DNA of 64,000 nt from Alloacidobacterium sp963823845 (GCA_963823845.1 CAWGND010000011.1:124001-188000); one strand, 5' to 3'. Positions 18,683-27,988 are shown, numbered from the stretch's first letter. The notes: a model not told the origin generated them from the letters alone. A program made the numbers and translations.

Positions 18683-19084
18683 ATGCCATCGCTGCTTACC
18701 CCGCGTGAAGCCGCACTGCGTCTCGGCATTTCCTACCCGACCGTCAAGCAGTGGCTATACCACGGAAAGATCAAAGCGGTGAAGACGCCAGGCGGCCACT
18801 ACCGCATCCCGGAAGCCGAACTGGACAGCCTGTTGCACAAAGCTAAGCGCCCCGAAACACCGAAGCGTCAGATGATGCGCAACCTAAGTGGTCGCAACCA
18901 GCTGGTCGGCCGTATCGTCGAAATCAAAATAGACGGCCTGCTCGCGCAGGTCAAGCTCTCGATCGGCGGACAGATCATCAATTCCATCATCACCGCCGAG
19001 GCAGCGCGCGAGATGCAGCTTAAAGTGGGAGAAACCGTCGCCGCCCTGGTCAAATCCACCGAGGTCATGGTGCTGCGTGTATAG
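18683..19084 (+). CDS. HTH-TOBE molybdate-responsive regulator heading the mod operon
   Basis: A 133-residue two-domain protein. Residues about 3-52 form an excisionase/MerR-type helix-turn-helix (LTPREAALRLGISYPTVKQW ... TPGGHYRIPEAEL). Residues about 66-133 form a single TOBE/Mop domain (GRNQLVGRIVEIKIDGLLAQ ... AAREMQLKVGETVAALVKST), which binds molybdate or tungstate as an oligomer. It replaces the usual ModE architecture with a different DNA-binding fold. Position as first gene of a molybdate transport operon, overlapping modA by eight bases, supports an autoregulatory molybdate sensor role (inference). Confidence 0.9.
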   Translation: MPSLLTPREAALRLGISYPTVKQWLYHGKIKAVKTPGGHYRIPEAELDSLLHKAKRPETPKRQMMRNLSGRNQLVGRIVEIKIDGLLAQVKLSIGGQIINSIITAEAAREMQLKVGETVAALVKSTEVMVLRV

Positions 19085-19838
19085 GCTCGTCCTGTTTCTG
19101 ATCTTCGCTCCGCTTGCTGGGGCGCAGACCATTCGACTGGCAGCCGCAGCCGACTTGCAGCCGGCACTCCCGCCCATCCTCGCGGAATTCGAGAGCCAGC
19201 AGCACGTTCATGTCGACGCATCCTATCAGTCCTCGGCGACGCTGGCGACGCAGATTCAGAACGGCGCGCCATTCGATCTTTTCATGGCCGCCGATCTCTC
19301 GTTTCCGCAGCGGGTAATTTCTGAAGGACTTGCCGATTCCGACAAACCGGTCATGTACGCGCGCGGTACGCTGGTCCTTTGGATACGCAAGGATTCACCC
19401 TTCCAAAAGCTTTCGTTCAACACGCTCCGCGACCCGGCGCTGAAGACTCTCGCCGTCGCCAATCCAGAACACGCTCCTTATGGCCGCGCAGCCGAAGCCT
19501 CGCTCAAGAGCCTGGGGCTTTACGATCAACTCAAGCCAAAGTTTGTCGTCGCTGAGAACATCGCACAGACAGCGCAATACGTAGACTCGGGCAATGCGCA
19601 GGCCGGTCTCATTTCCCTCACGTCTGCCCTTACGGGAAGATTGATGGTGGATGGCTACTATGTCGCTATGCCGCGCGACTCCTATCCGCCCATCCTGCAG
19701 GGCGCAGTCGTTCTCAAGAATTCTTCCAACCGGACCGAGGCACACAAATTTCTCGATTTCCTGCTGTCGCCGCCGATCCAGAAAGAACTCGCGGCCCGCG
19801 GCCTCGAGCCTGCCAACGGCCCCGGACATACAGATTGA
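19077..19838 (+). CDS. modA: Molybdate ABC transporter, periplasmic binding protein
   Basis: A 253-residue ModA-type binding protein starting at a GTG that overlaps the regulator's stop. A signal peptide (LVLFLIFAPLAGAQ) precedes the mature start TIRLAAAADLQPALPPILAE, the characteristic ModA opening. Ligand-pocket segments SYQSSATLATQIQNGAPFDL and FMAADLSFPQRV are present. NPEHAPYGRAAEASLKSLGL matches the hinge region. It delivers molybdate (or tungstate) to ModB. Its stop overlaps the modB start (TGATG). Confidence 0.94.
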   Translation: MYRLVLFLIFAPLAGAQTIRLAAAADLQPALPPILAEFESQQHVHVDASYQSSATLATQIQNGAPFDLFMAADLSFPQRVISEGLADSDKPVMYARGTLVLWIRKDSPFQKLSFNTLRDPALKTLAVANPEHAPYGRAAEASLKSLGLYDQLKPKFVVAENIAQTAQYVDSGNAQAGLISLTSALTGRLMVDGYYVAMPRDSYPPILQGAVVLKNSSNRTEAHKFLDFLLSPPIQKELAARGLEPANGPGHTD

Positions 19839-20500
19839 TGGACACACAAGCTCTCTGGCTTACGCTTAAACTCGCAACCGTCACAACATTCCTGTTGTTA
19901 TGCGTCGCAATTCCTCTCTCTCATTGGCTCGCATTTGGAAAGGCGCGCTGGAGGCCCGTTGTAGAAGCGACTGCAACATTGCCGCTGCTTCTGCCGCCTA
20001 CAGTTCTCGGTTTCTACCTTCTTGTTCTGCTAGGACCGCATACCGCACCTGGTCGAGTCCTGATTCACCTCATCGGCCACCCGGTAGCTTTTTCCTTCAG
20101 CGGTCTTGTCATCGGTTCGATGATCTACAGCCTTCCGTTCGCCGTGCAGCCGGTCACCACTGGTTTTTCAACCATCGCTCCCGAAGTTCTCGACGCTGCG
20201 ACTCTTCTCGGCGCAAACCGGCTGCGAATTCTCGTCAACCTGCTGCTCCCACTGGCGCGCCGTTCGATCTTCACGGCGGCGGTGCTCTGCTTCACGCACA
20301 CAATCGGCGAATTTGGCGTAGTGCTGATGATTGGGGGTGACATTCCCGGCGCGACGCGGACGCTATCCATCGCCATGTACGATCAGGTGCAGGATTTCCG
20401 CTACAGCCAGGCCAACCATACTGCGGTATTGCTGCTCACGGTGTCATTGCTGGCGCTCATTCTCGTATATGGATCGGGAAGGCAGGTCCGCCGTGTCTGA
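19838..20500 (+). CDS. modB: Molybdate ABC transporter permease
   Basis: A 220-residue membrane protein with five or six helices and the ModB pattern LPLLLPPTVLGFYLLVLLG near the first helices. The ABC-permease coupling loop DAATLLGANRLRILVNLLLP (EAA-type) contacts ModC. It closes with ARRSIFTAAVLCFTHTIGEF and VVLMIGGDIPGATRTLSIAM, standard for this family. Start taken at the ATG overlapping the modA stop; a TTG one codon earlier is possible. Confidence 0.94.
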   Translation: MDTQALWLTLKLATVTTFLLLCVAIPLSHWLAFGKARWRPVVEATATLPLLLPPTVLGFYLLVLLGPHTAPGRVLIHLIGHPVAFSFSGLVIGSMIYSLPFAVQPVTTGFSTIAPEVLDAATLLGANRLRILVNLLLPLARRSIFTAAVLCFTHTIGEFGVVLMIGGDIPGATRTLSIAMYDQVQDFRYSQANHTAVLLLTVSLLALILVYGSGRQVRRV

Positions 20501-21266
20501 CACCGCGTTCCTCACAGCAGAGATTGAGCACCGCATCGGCACATTCAACTTACGTATCGGCTTCAGCCTGACTTCCAACTGGACGGTGCTTTTTGGCCCA
20601 TCCGGAGCAGGAAAGAGCACCATCCTTCGCATTCTTGCCGGTCTCATTCAGCCGCAGAACGGCAAAATCACCATGCAGAATCGCGTCCTCCTGGATGTGC
20701 AACAACGCATGTCCATTCAGGCAGGCAAACGAAGAATCGGCTATCTCACCCAGCAGCCAGCGCTCTTCCCGCACATGACCGTGTGCCGCAATGTGGCTTT
20801 CGGTCTTCATGCTTTCTCACCGGACGAGCGCAACCAGCGAGTCAAAGAGATGCTGCGCCTCTTCCGCGTCGAAGAACTATCGGATCGCCTGCCCGGCGAG
20901 CTTTCTGGAGGAGAGTATCAGCGTGTCGCGCTGGCCCGCGCGCTTGCTCCTGGACCCAGGCTCCTCATGCTCGATGAGCCCTTTTCTGGCTTGGACGCCG
21001 AATTGAAAGAATCTATCCTCAGCGAATTGACCGTCTGGCTGGCGGCGCGCAAAGTTCCCGCTCTCTACGTCTCACACGATCTTGCCGAGGCTTACCAGAC
21101 GGCTGCCGATGTCATCGTCATTGAGAATGGCAGACTCGAAGTCCAAGGCCCTGTGCAGCATGTGCTTGCTCTACGCCGCGAACGGCTGCTGCGTCAACTG
21201 GGAGTCTTCAGCCCACCCACACCGGCTCCGGCTCCAGACGAATCGCAAACTTCTCCGCGACCTTAG
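20493..21266 (+). CDS. modC: Molybdate ABC transporter ATP-binding protein
   Basis: A 257-residue ATPase with Walker A GPSGAGKST, Q-loop in YLTQQPALFPHMTV, signature LSGGEYQRVALARAL, Walker B LLMLDEPFSGLD and switch His in YVSHDLAEAY. It is shorter than many ModC proteins because the C-terminal TOBE domain is missing; the operon's TOBE domain resides instead in the regulator. Start placed at the GTG overlapping the modB stop, behind AAGGCAGG; an in-frame ATG at 20469 is an alternative. The last 59 bases overlap the 3' end of the convergent murB gene. Confidence 0.92.
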   Translation: MSDTAFLTAEIEHRIGTFNLRIGFSLTSNWTVLFGPSGAGKSTILRILAGLIQPQNGKITMQNRVLLDVQQRMSIQAGKRRIGYLTQQPALFPHMTVCRNVAFGLHAFSPDERNQRVKEMLRLFRVEELSDRLPGELSGGEYQRVALARALAPGPRLLMLDEPFSGLDAELKESILSELTVWLAARKVPALYVSHDLAEAYQTAADVIVIENGRLEVQGPVQHVLALRRERLLRQLGVFSPPTPAPAPDESQTSPRP

Positions 21267-22245
21267 CGATAATCGCATCTCTCAACGCTGCAACATCGCC
21301 CGCAGATGCGCCATCGCGATTGATCAATGCCAACGTATGCTTTGTCGAAATTCCCGCCCGCCCCAGCGCATACCCCTTGTAAAAGCCAGCCTGATCGAGC
21401 AACCAGGCGGCGGGAATTTTTACCTGCCCGTCCGCCGCTGGATATCGCGGGATGTTTCCACCATCCACACCCGCAACAATCTGGGCAAAGTGCTCCGAGG
21501 AAATGACAGGATTCTTGAAGAAACTTCCGGCACTCCGGCAATCCGGATCGCCAGAGACGATCAGCATCCCCTTCTGACGACGGATCTCACGTACTGCGGA
21601 GCTGACCTCCGCCAACGTTGGTGGCGACTTCTTAGGCTGAAAGTATCGCCTTAAGTCTGCATACGAAACCATTGCATCGGCGTTATTTTTCAATTCGCAT
21701 TCAACGCGTACAACAACATAGCGATCGCGTTCGGCAGTATTGAATATGCTGCGTCGATAGGCAAATCCACACTCTGTCACGCTCAATTCCTCGAAGCGAA
21801 GCGTCTGCAAATCCAGCGCGCGAACCAGGCGAATGGTTTCCGATACTTCCTGCCCATACGCGCCGACGTTCTGCACAGGAGTTCCGCCCACGCTTCCTGG
21901 AATTCCGGCAAGGCATTCAATCCCGCCGCAATTCTGGACAACAGCGAGGCTTACAAATGCGTCCCAATCCTCTCCGGCGGCGACCGAAAACCGTGTCGTA
22001 CACCCCAGGCCCTGGTGCTCTATCCCCTTCAGAGCAATATGCAAAACCACGCCCGGAAATCCAGCATCACTGATCAGCAGATTGCTCCCGCCCCCGAGAA
22101 CAAAGAGTGGCGCGGTCTGATTTCTCGCGAACTCGACGGCTCGCAGCACCTCGTCTTCCGTTGACGCCTCGATGAACCAGCGAGCCGGGCCGCCGATGCC
22201 GAATGTTGTATATGGAGCGAGGGGAACCTGTTCGAAAACCTGCAT
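21208..22245 (-). CDS. murB: UDP-N-acetylenolpyruvoylglucosamine reductase
   Basis: FAD- and NADPH-dependent second step of UDP-MurNAc synthesis for peptidoglycan. The 345-residue protein shows the FAD-binding run VLGGGSNLLISDAGFPGVVL, the GIECLAGIPGSVGGTPVQNV loop, VGAYGQEVSETI, and the active-site serine in CRSAGSFFKNPV, with a final Glu in LEPEPVWVG. The loop YRRSIFN places it in the type I (E. coli-like) group. ATG at 22245 is preferred; a TTG three codons upstream is also in frame. The 3' end runs 59 bases into modC on the other strand. Confidence 0.95.
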   Translation of the reverse strand: MQVFEQVPLAPYTTFGIGGPARWFIEASTEDEVLRAVEFARNQTAPLFVLGGGSNLLISDAGFPGVVLHIALKGIEHQGLGCTTRFSVAAGEDWDAFVSLAVVQNCGGIECLAGIPGSVGGTPVQNVGAYGQEVSETIRLVRALDLQTLRFEELSVTECGFAYRRSIFNTAERDRYVVVRVECELKNNADAMVSYADLRRYFQPKKSPPTLAEVSSAVREIRRQKGMLIVSGDPDCRSAGSFFKNPVISSEHFAQIVAGVDGGNIPRYPAADGQVKIPAAWLLDQAGFYKGYALGRAGISTKHTLALINRDGASAGDVAALRDAIIAKVAEKFAIRLEPEPVWVG

Positions 22246-22348
22246 CAGCTTCAAGATATATCAGCAACTCAGATAGGGCTGGCGTAGCGGTTGCAGCCTT
22301 CGTACAATAGAGATGCCGGGCTTCGTCCAGGCTGGAGGAACAAAGCGA

Positions 22349-22774
22349 ATGTACCCTGAGATTATGGTCATACCGATGCGCGAAGAGCTGACCCGCGCAG
22401 GAATCAAGGAAGCGCGGACGGCAGAAGACGTAGATGCCGCGCTGGCAAAGCCTGGAACAACGATGCTTGTCGTCAATTCAATTTGCGGATGCGCGGCTGG
22501 CAAAATGCGCCCCGGCGTGCGCCTGGCGCTGCAAAATACAACGGTTCCCGATCAGGCGATCACCGTATTCGCGGGACAGGACCGCGAAGCCACTGAGCGC
22601 GCCCGGTCGTATTTCGAGGGCAACCCGCCGACATCGCCTGCAATTGCGATTATGTGCGAAGGCAAGCTGGTGTACCTGATGCAGCGCTTTATCATCGAGA
22701 ACAACACAGCTCAGGGCATCGCACAGGAACTTGCCCGCGCCTTCAACGAGCTTTGCACGAAGGCCACTGCTTAA
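22349..22774 (+). CDS. BrxA/BrxB-type bacilliredoxin
   Basis: A 141-residue thioredoxin-like protein of the YphP/YqiW (DUF1094) family. The redox motif is CGC at residues 46-48 in VVNSICGCAAGKMRPG, exactly as in BrxA/BrxB, which remove bacillithiol from S-bacillithiolated proteins. Whether this organism makes bacillithiol cannot be told from the window. The start at MYPEIMVIPM has a strong GGAGGA site and matches the family; the frame extends 12 codons further upstream. A TACAAT hexamer at 22303-22308 may be its -10. A terminator follows. Confidence 0.93.
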   Translation: MYPEIMVIPMREELTRAGIKEARTAEDVDAALAKPGTTMLVVNSICGCAAGKMRPGVRLALQNTTVPDQAITVFAGQDREATERARSYFEGNPPTSPAIAIMCEGKLVYLMQRFIIENNTAQGIAQELARAFNELCTKATA

Positions 22775-22792
22775 TTTCTCCGCACTCTCGAA

Positions 22793-22822
22793 ACAAAAGC
22801 CCGGTCTACGCCGGGCTTTTCT
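22793..22822. terminator. Bidirectional terminator
   Basis: Stem agcccgg / ccgggct with loop tctacg, A-run left and T-run right, between the bacilliredoxin gene and the convergent secreted-protein gene. Confidence 0.88.
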
Positions 22823-22842
22823 ACTTTTCGATTGCAAAAACT

Positions 22843-23598
22843 TCAGTTCGCGCCTGTGGGTACATCAAAATCGACGCCAGCTTCCCGGTTCGTTCGCTCG
22901 GTAGCCGACACATCAATCCTGTCAAGTGGAATCTCCGGTCTGCGGCCAGAAGCGGCATCATCCAGAATGTAAAGTGTAGTCTTGGTCAACGCATAGTTGT
23001 GGATCTGCTGCGAGTGCCCGTCCTTGAAGACGATCGTGACGGCGCCCTGCGGAAGGGGCTCAGATGGGCCTGGCGGCGGAGGCGGCACGTTCGGCGTCTG
23101 CTGAGGTTCATACGGCGCGGGCTCTGGCTCGTAGTTGCCGTTATTCTCAAGCTGTCCCTGAGCGGGATAAGAAGCAGACTGATCGTCTGAATACGAGCTG
23201 GATGGATAGTCCCAATAAGAATTCAGCAGCCCAGGCACTAGATATGTCGAACGGGCATAGAAATACGGGACGTAGGGCTGCCGGTAATGGGAAACAGGAT
23301 AGGGAGGCCGACTGTGATACCGATTAGAAGCCGGAGGCGAATAACGGTTTCCGTTCACTGGATACGAAGGCTGGTTCCCACTATAACGGCCGGGCATGTT
23401 CCAGTGGTATTGGGGTGGTGAGCTGAAATTGGTGCGCGGCATCGTCGGAGGGGATGAAAAGTGAGTCCCTGAACTGAACCCTCCGCTCATATGCGGCGCC
23501 GAGAAACCGCCTGTATGTCCGGCCGAAGCAGAGCGCTGAGCCAAGAGCGGAGCAACCACCAACCCAACCATGAAAGACGCAGCAAGCAACCAGCGCAT
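22843..23598 (-). CDS. Secreted Pro/Ser/Tyr-rich protein, unknown function
   Basis: A 251-residue protein with a signal peptide (MRWLLAASFMVGLVVAPLLA). Residues about 25-180 are low-complexity, rich in Gly, Ser, Pro, Tyr and Asn, and end in a Pro run (VPPPPPGPSEPLP). A short folded end follows (GAVTIVFKDGHSQQIHNYAL ... IPLDRIDVSATERTN); this strand pattern is common to many Acidobacterial secreted proteins. It is probably an envelope or extracellular protein. No enzyme motif is visible. Confidence 0.75.
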   Translation of the reverse strand: MRWLLAASFMVGLVVAPLLAQRSASAGHTGGFSAPHMSGGFSSGTHFSSPPTMPRTNFSSPPQYHWNMPGRYSGNQPSYPVNGNRYSPPASNRYHSRPPYPVSHYRQPYVPYFYARSTYLVPGLLNSYWDYPSSSYSDDQSASYPAQGQLENNGNYEPEPAPYEPQQTPNVPPPPPGPSEPLPQGAVTIVFKDGHSQQIHNYALTKTTLYILDDAASGRRPEIPLDRIDVSATERTNREAGVDFDVPTGAN

Positions 23599-23681
23599 AG
23601 GCCCCCCGCTCTCTATTAGACGCCCTTCTATTATGCCCCGTTCAAAAATATTCCCAGAGGCATTTCATAAGATCGAGCTTG

Positions 23682-26390
23682 CTATTGCGCCGATTCTGCC
23701 AATTGGGCAGCCGCACGTACAGCCTTTTCGCTAAGAATCTGTTTTGTGCGCGAAAGCTCTTCCCAAGGATCACTATGCAGGCGTTTCTTCCACGTATCGA
23801 AATTCGCCACGGCAAACTCAGTAGGATTCCCCTCCCGCAACTCATCCCAACGCAACGGAATTGCCACACGTACGCCTTTCCTCGCGCGCGGCGAATACGG
23901 CGCAACAGCCGTCGAGCCACGATCGTTCCGCAAATAGTCCAGGAAGATGCGCCCCTTGCGCGCCGATTTGGTCATCTTGATCAGGTACCGATCAGGACGG
24001 CTGGCTTCGAGCGCCTGTGCGACATTGCGAGTAAATTCCTTCACTTCAGCCCATTCATGCTTCGGCTGGATCGGTGCAACCACATGCAGCCCTTTTCCGC
24101 CGGTCGACTTCACGAAGGAGTCGAGCCCGAGTTCCTTCAGCACATCCCGCACTTCATTCGCACTTTCCGCCAGAGTCTTCCATTCAATTGCCTCATCGGG
24201 ATCAAGATCAAAAATAATCTGGTCGGGTTGCTCCAGCGTGTGATTCCGCGAGCCCCAGGGATGGATTTCAAGCACGCCAATCTGTGCGAGTCCAACCAAT
24301 CCTTCCTGCGTCGAGACGGTGATGTACTCCTCCGAACCTCCGCCTTTCTTGTTTGGAACTAATACGCTGTCGACTCCCTTCGGGACTCCCTGCCCTATAT
24401 GTTTCTGGAAGAAACACGGCTTGCTACAACCTTCAGGGCAGCGCACAATGCTCAACGGCCGTCCAGCTATATGGGGCAAAAGATGGTCGGCCACTGCAAA
24501 GTAGTATTCGGCAAGCTGCTGCTTCGTTAGCTTGCTCTCTTCATCCAGTATCTTGTCCGGATGAGTCAACCGCTGTTCGCCAACCACACCCGTCGACTTG
24601 GAATTTGGCTTCTCGGAATTGAGTTTCTCCGTGGACGCAGCCTGCGGTTTTTCTTTGTGGCCCCGGGTTGGCTTTGGCGTAGAAACCGGCTCCTCACGGC
24701 GAATTTCTTTGGCGGCTTTATCTTCGCGCAATCCTTGAAAAGAGGCCTGACGTACGCGATGATCGCCCGTCCACGTGGCGAATTGCACTTCAGCCACCAA
24801 CTCAGGCTTCACCCAGATAGCATCTTTTTTCTCGTCGGCAGCCAATTCTCCAAATGCTGACTTGGTCTGTCGCAATTCGTCGAGACGCTTCCTCAGGTTT
24901 TTTTGTGTGATCTGCGTAAAGCCCGTTCCCGTGCGCCCTGCATACATCAGCTTTCCATCCTTGTAGTAGCCAAGCAGCAGCGATCCAACTCCTGGACCGC
25001 CTTTCGTTGGCGGAGTAAATCCACCGATGACAAACTCTTGCTGGTGCACACACTTCGCCTTCAGCCAAGTTTTGCTGCGTCCAGAAGTATATTTCGAATC
25101 AGCCCGCTTAGAGACAATGCCCTCCGCTCCCAGCTTGCAGGCATTCCGGAAGGTCTCTTCTCCGCGCGCCCGCATGTGCTGGCTGTAACGCAGGATGCTG
25201 TCGTCTCCAAGTTCTCCCAGCAATCCTTCGAGAATTGCTTTGCGGTTACTGAGAGCGAGCCCGCGAAAGTTGTGCCCGTCCAAATGCAGCAGATCAAACG
25301 CAAAGTAAGTCAGATGAGCATGCTTTTCTTCCTGAAAAGCAGCCTGCAAATCAGCGAAACTTGTCTTGCCGGACGTGTCCAGCACAACGACCTCGCCATC
25401 AATCAAAGCACTCTTCACACGCAACTCGGCCGCAGTCTTGGCGATATCCGGCATGCGATGTGTCCAATCGAGGCCACTACGTGTGAAGAGAACGGTGCGG
25501 CGATCACCAGGCTTTTCTTCTATGACGTGAATTTGAATTCGATATCCATCGAGCTTCAACTCATGCAGCCAGTCGTCGCCCTCTGGAGGAGTAGATACTT
25601 GTGTCGCCAGATGAGGGGGAATAAAGTCCGGCATTTTTTCTGCTGGTACTCCGTTTAGCACACTGGATCGATCGGGCGTGGCCTTTTCCTTGCCGAACTG
25701 CAATCGCCTTTGAGTAAGACGCGACAAGTTCCGTTTCTTCGAATCCTTTGAGTGCCAGACATGATCTTCCTGTGCTCCGATGGCTTCAATATCGCGACCC
25801 GTAACCACGCTATCCGGCTCGCTTTCGGTGATTGGCCCCTCGTCGGCACTGCGTTCGTACTCGTCATGTTCTTTGATCAGCAACCAGTTTGGCTTTGCCT
25901 CGCGCGCGGCCCGTCCGCTCATGCGAACCAGCGTCCACTTCCCTTTCAACTTCTGGCCATGGAGCACAAACTTCAACCGACCCGTCTTGAATCCCTCCTC
26001 CGCATGTTCCTGCGGCTCCCATGTGCCCTGGTCCCAGACCATCACCGTGCCGCCGCCGTACTGCCCTTTGGGAATCGTGCCTTCAAAGCCGCCGTATTCC
26101 ATGGGATGGTCTTCCACCTGCACCGCGAGTCGCTTATCGCCGGGGTAATAGCTTGGCCCTTTAGCCACTGCCCAACTCTTCAAAACGCCTTGCCATCCAA
26201 GCCGAAAATCGTAGTGCAGGCGAGTCGCGGCATGCTTCTGGATCACAAACGGCAGCTCGCCTCTTCCTTCCTTTTGACTGCTGCCGCTTGGCTCAGCAGT
26301 CATCGAGAAGTCGCGCATGGAGCGATATCGCGCCAGTTGCTCATCGACCGCTTCAGAGGGAGAGATTTGTTGTGTTTTCTTACGCGCCAT
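23682..26390 (-). CDS. ligD: DNA ligase D (3'-phosphoesterase, ATP-dependent ligase and polymerase)
   Basis: A 902-residue non-homologous end-joining enzyme with three domains. Residues about 45-180 form the phosphoesterase (FVIQKHAATRLHYDFRLGWQ, HPMEYGGFEGTIPKGQYGGG). Residues about 255-560 form the ligase, with nucleotidyl lysine 279 in the KLDG motif. Residues about 605-890 form the archaeo-eukaryotic-primase-type polymerase, with the metal pair in IIFDLDPDEAIEW and KSTGGKGLHVVAPI. The order PE-ligase-polymerase is one of the known LigD arrangements. The partner Ku protein is not in the window. It is a single-gene unit, divergent from glpK. Confidence 0.96.
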   Translation of the reverse strand: MARKKTQQISPSEAVDEQLARYRSMRDFSMTAEPSGSSQKEGRGELPFVIQKHAATRLHYDFRLGWQGVLKSWAVAKGPSYYPGDKRLAVQVEDHPMEYGGFEGTIPKGQYGGGTVMVWDQGTWEPQEHAEEGFKTGRLKFVLHGQKLKGKWTLVRMSGRAAREAKPNWLLIKEHDEYERSADEGPITESEPDSVVTGRDIEAIGAQEDHVWHSKDSKKRNLSRLTQRRLQFGKEKATPDRSSVLNGVPAEKMPDFIPPHLATQVSTPPEGDDWLHELKLDGYRIQIHVIEEKPGDRRTVLFTRSGLDWTHRMPDIAKTAAELRVKSALIDGEVVVLDTSGKTSFADLQAAFQEEKHAHLTYFAFDLLHLDGHNFRGLALSNRKAILEGLLGELGDDSILRYSQHMRARGEETFRNACKLGAEGIVSKRADSKYTSGRSKTWLKAKCVHQQEFVIGGFTPPTKGGPGVGSLLLGYYKDGKLMYAGRTGTGFTQITQKNLRKRLDELRQTKSAFGELAADEKKDAIWVKPELVAEVQFATWTGDHRVRQASFQGLREDKAAKEIRREEPVSTPKPTRGHKEKPQAASTEKLNSEKPNSKSTGVVGEQRLTHPDKILDEESKLTKQQLAEYYFAVADHLLPHIAGRPLSIVRCPEGCSKPCFFQKHIGQGVPKGVDSVLVPNKKGGGSEEYITVSTQEGLVGLAQIGVLEIHPWGSRNHTLEQPDQIIFDLDPDEAIEWKTLAESANEVRDVLKELGLDSFVKSTGGKGLHVVAPIQPKHEWAEVKEFTRNVAQALEASRPDRYLIKMTKSARKGRIFLDYLRNDRGSTAVAPYSPRARKGVRVAIPLRWDELREGNPTEFAVANFDTWKKRLHSDPWEELSRTKQILSEKAVRAAAQLAESAQ

Positions 26391-26488
26391 GATCTACAAG
26401 ATTCCTATTTTCGCATTGAAGGCTGCCAGCTTGCCAAACGCCACGCTACCATTGTTTACTCTTCACGCTGTCACTTTTGAGACAAACT

Positions 26489-27988
26489 ATGCCCTATGTT
26501 CTTTCGCTAGATCAAGGAACGACCAGTTCGCGTGCGATACTCTTCGGACAGACCGGTGAGATCGTTGCATCCTCACAAAAGGAATTTCAACAAATCTATC
26601 CGAACTCCGGATGGGTCGAGCATGACCCTTACGACATTCTCACCACGCAACTCAGCTCTGCGATTGATGGTCTTACCCGCGCCGGCGTCCGGCCGCGCGA
26701 CATATCTGCGCTCGGCATCACAAATCAGCGCGAAACCGTGATTGTCTGGGACCGCGAAACAAACAAGCCAGTCTACAACGCGATAGTATGGCAGGACCGC
26801 CGCACGGCAAGCGCTTGTCAAGCGATGGTCGAGGACGGTTTAGAAGAAATGGTGCGCAGCAAAACTGGGCTGCTCATCGATCCTTACTTTTCTGCCAGCA
26901 AGATCGCGTGGATTCTTAATAATGTGCCAGAAGCACGGCAAAAAGCCGAGGCAGGCAAGCTTGCATTCGGAACCGTCGATTGCTGGCTCATCTGGAACCT
27001 GACCAGCGGCAAAAAGCATGTCACCGACTACACTAACGCCTCGCGCACCATGCTCTTTAACGTGGTCGAAGGCAAATGGGACGAGGACCTCCTGCGACTC
27101 TTTAAGATTCCTCTGCAGATGATGCCCGAGGTAGTATGGTCAAGCGGCGAAATCGGCGAAGTGACAACAACGCTCGGCCTTGGTTCCATCCGGATCGCGG
27201 GGATCGCGGGTGATCAACAGGCCGCCCTTTTCGGTCAACTGTGTCTCAAGCCCGGCGATGCAAAAAACACCTACGGCACCGGATGCTTTCTCCTTCAGAA
27301 CGTCGGCGAGACATTCGTCTCGTCCAAACACCGTCTTATCACGACGCTGATATGCAGCCTCGATCGACGGCTCGAATATGCTTTTGAAGGAAGCGTCTTC
27401 ATCGGCGGCGCTGTCGTGCAGTGGCTGCGCGATAACCTGAAGCTGATCCACAAATCCTCGGAAGTAGAAGCACTCGCCCAATCGGTAAAAGACTCCGACG
27501 GGGTTGTGCTCGTCCCTGCCTTCGTCGGCCTCGGCGCACCACACTGGGACGCCCACGCCAGCGGACTGCTTATCGGACTGCGTCGCAGCACGCAGCCCGG
27601 ACACATCGCGCATGCCGCGCTTGAAAGTATCGCCTTTCAGGTCGCGGATGTTATCGACGCGATGAACTCCGAGTCGGCCAACAAATTCACTGAACTGCGG
27701 GTTGATGGCGGCGCCGCCGTGAACGACATGCTCATGCAGTTTCAGTCTGATCTGCTCGGAATTCCTGTCTTGCGTCCTGCCGTGACAGAGACGACCGCAC
27801 TTGGTGCGGCTTACCTCGCAGGCCTAGCAGTCGGGTTTTGGGAAAGTCCCGATCAAATCTGGTCGCAGCGGAAAAACGACACGCGCTTCGAACCAAACGT
27901 TGACCAAAACAAAATGACCGCGATGCGGAAGCGCTGGCACAAGGCAGTCGAACGCTCCAAACACTGGAGAGAGGATGAAAGTGCATGA
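26489..27988 (+). CDS. glpK: Glycerol kinase
   Basis: Phosphorylates glycerol to glycerol-3-phosphate with ATP. The 499-residue FGGY kinase has YVLSLDQGTTSSRAILF at the start, TNQRETVIVWDRETNKPVYN, the FGGY-type region ALESIAFQVADVIDAMN and the ATP loop LRVDGGAAVNDMLMQFQSD. Length is standard. The start is the ATG directly before PYVLSLDQG; the frame opens slightly earlier. It overlaps glpD by four bases (ATGA), so the two are translationally coupled. Confidence 0.97.
   Translation: MPYVLSLDQGTTSSRAILFGQTGEIVASSQKEFQQIYPNSGWVEHDPYDILTTQLSSAIDGLTRAGVRPRDISALGITNQRETVIVWDRETNKPVYNAIVWQDRRTASACQAMVEDGLEEMVRSKTGLLIDPYFSASKIAWILNNVPEARQKAEAGKLAFGTVDCWLIWNLTSGKKHVTDYTNASRTMLFNVVEGKWDEDLLRLFKIPLQMMPEVVWSSGEIGEVTTTLGLGSIRIAGIAGDQQAALFGQLCLKPGDAKNTYGTGCFLLQNVGETFVSSKHRLITTLICSLDRRLEYAFEGSVFIGGAVVQWLRDNLKLIHKSSEVEALAQSVKDSDGVVLVPAFVGLGAPHWDAHASGLLIGLRRSTQPGHIAHAALESIAFQVADVIDAMNSESANKFTELRVDGGAAVNDMLMQFQSDLLGIPVLRPAVTETTALGAAYLAGLAVGFWESPDQIWSQRKNDTRFEPNVDQNKMTAMRKRWHKAVERSKHWREDESA

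Noticed and set aside
18486..18689. Open frame on the minus strand reading CPERSRGVG
   Set aside because: This peptide is what a common intergenic repeat reads as; no start signal and it spans the promoter of the mod operon.
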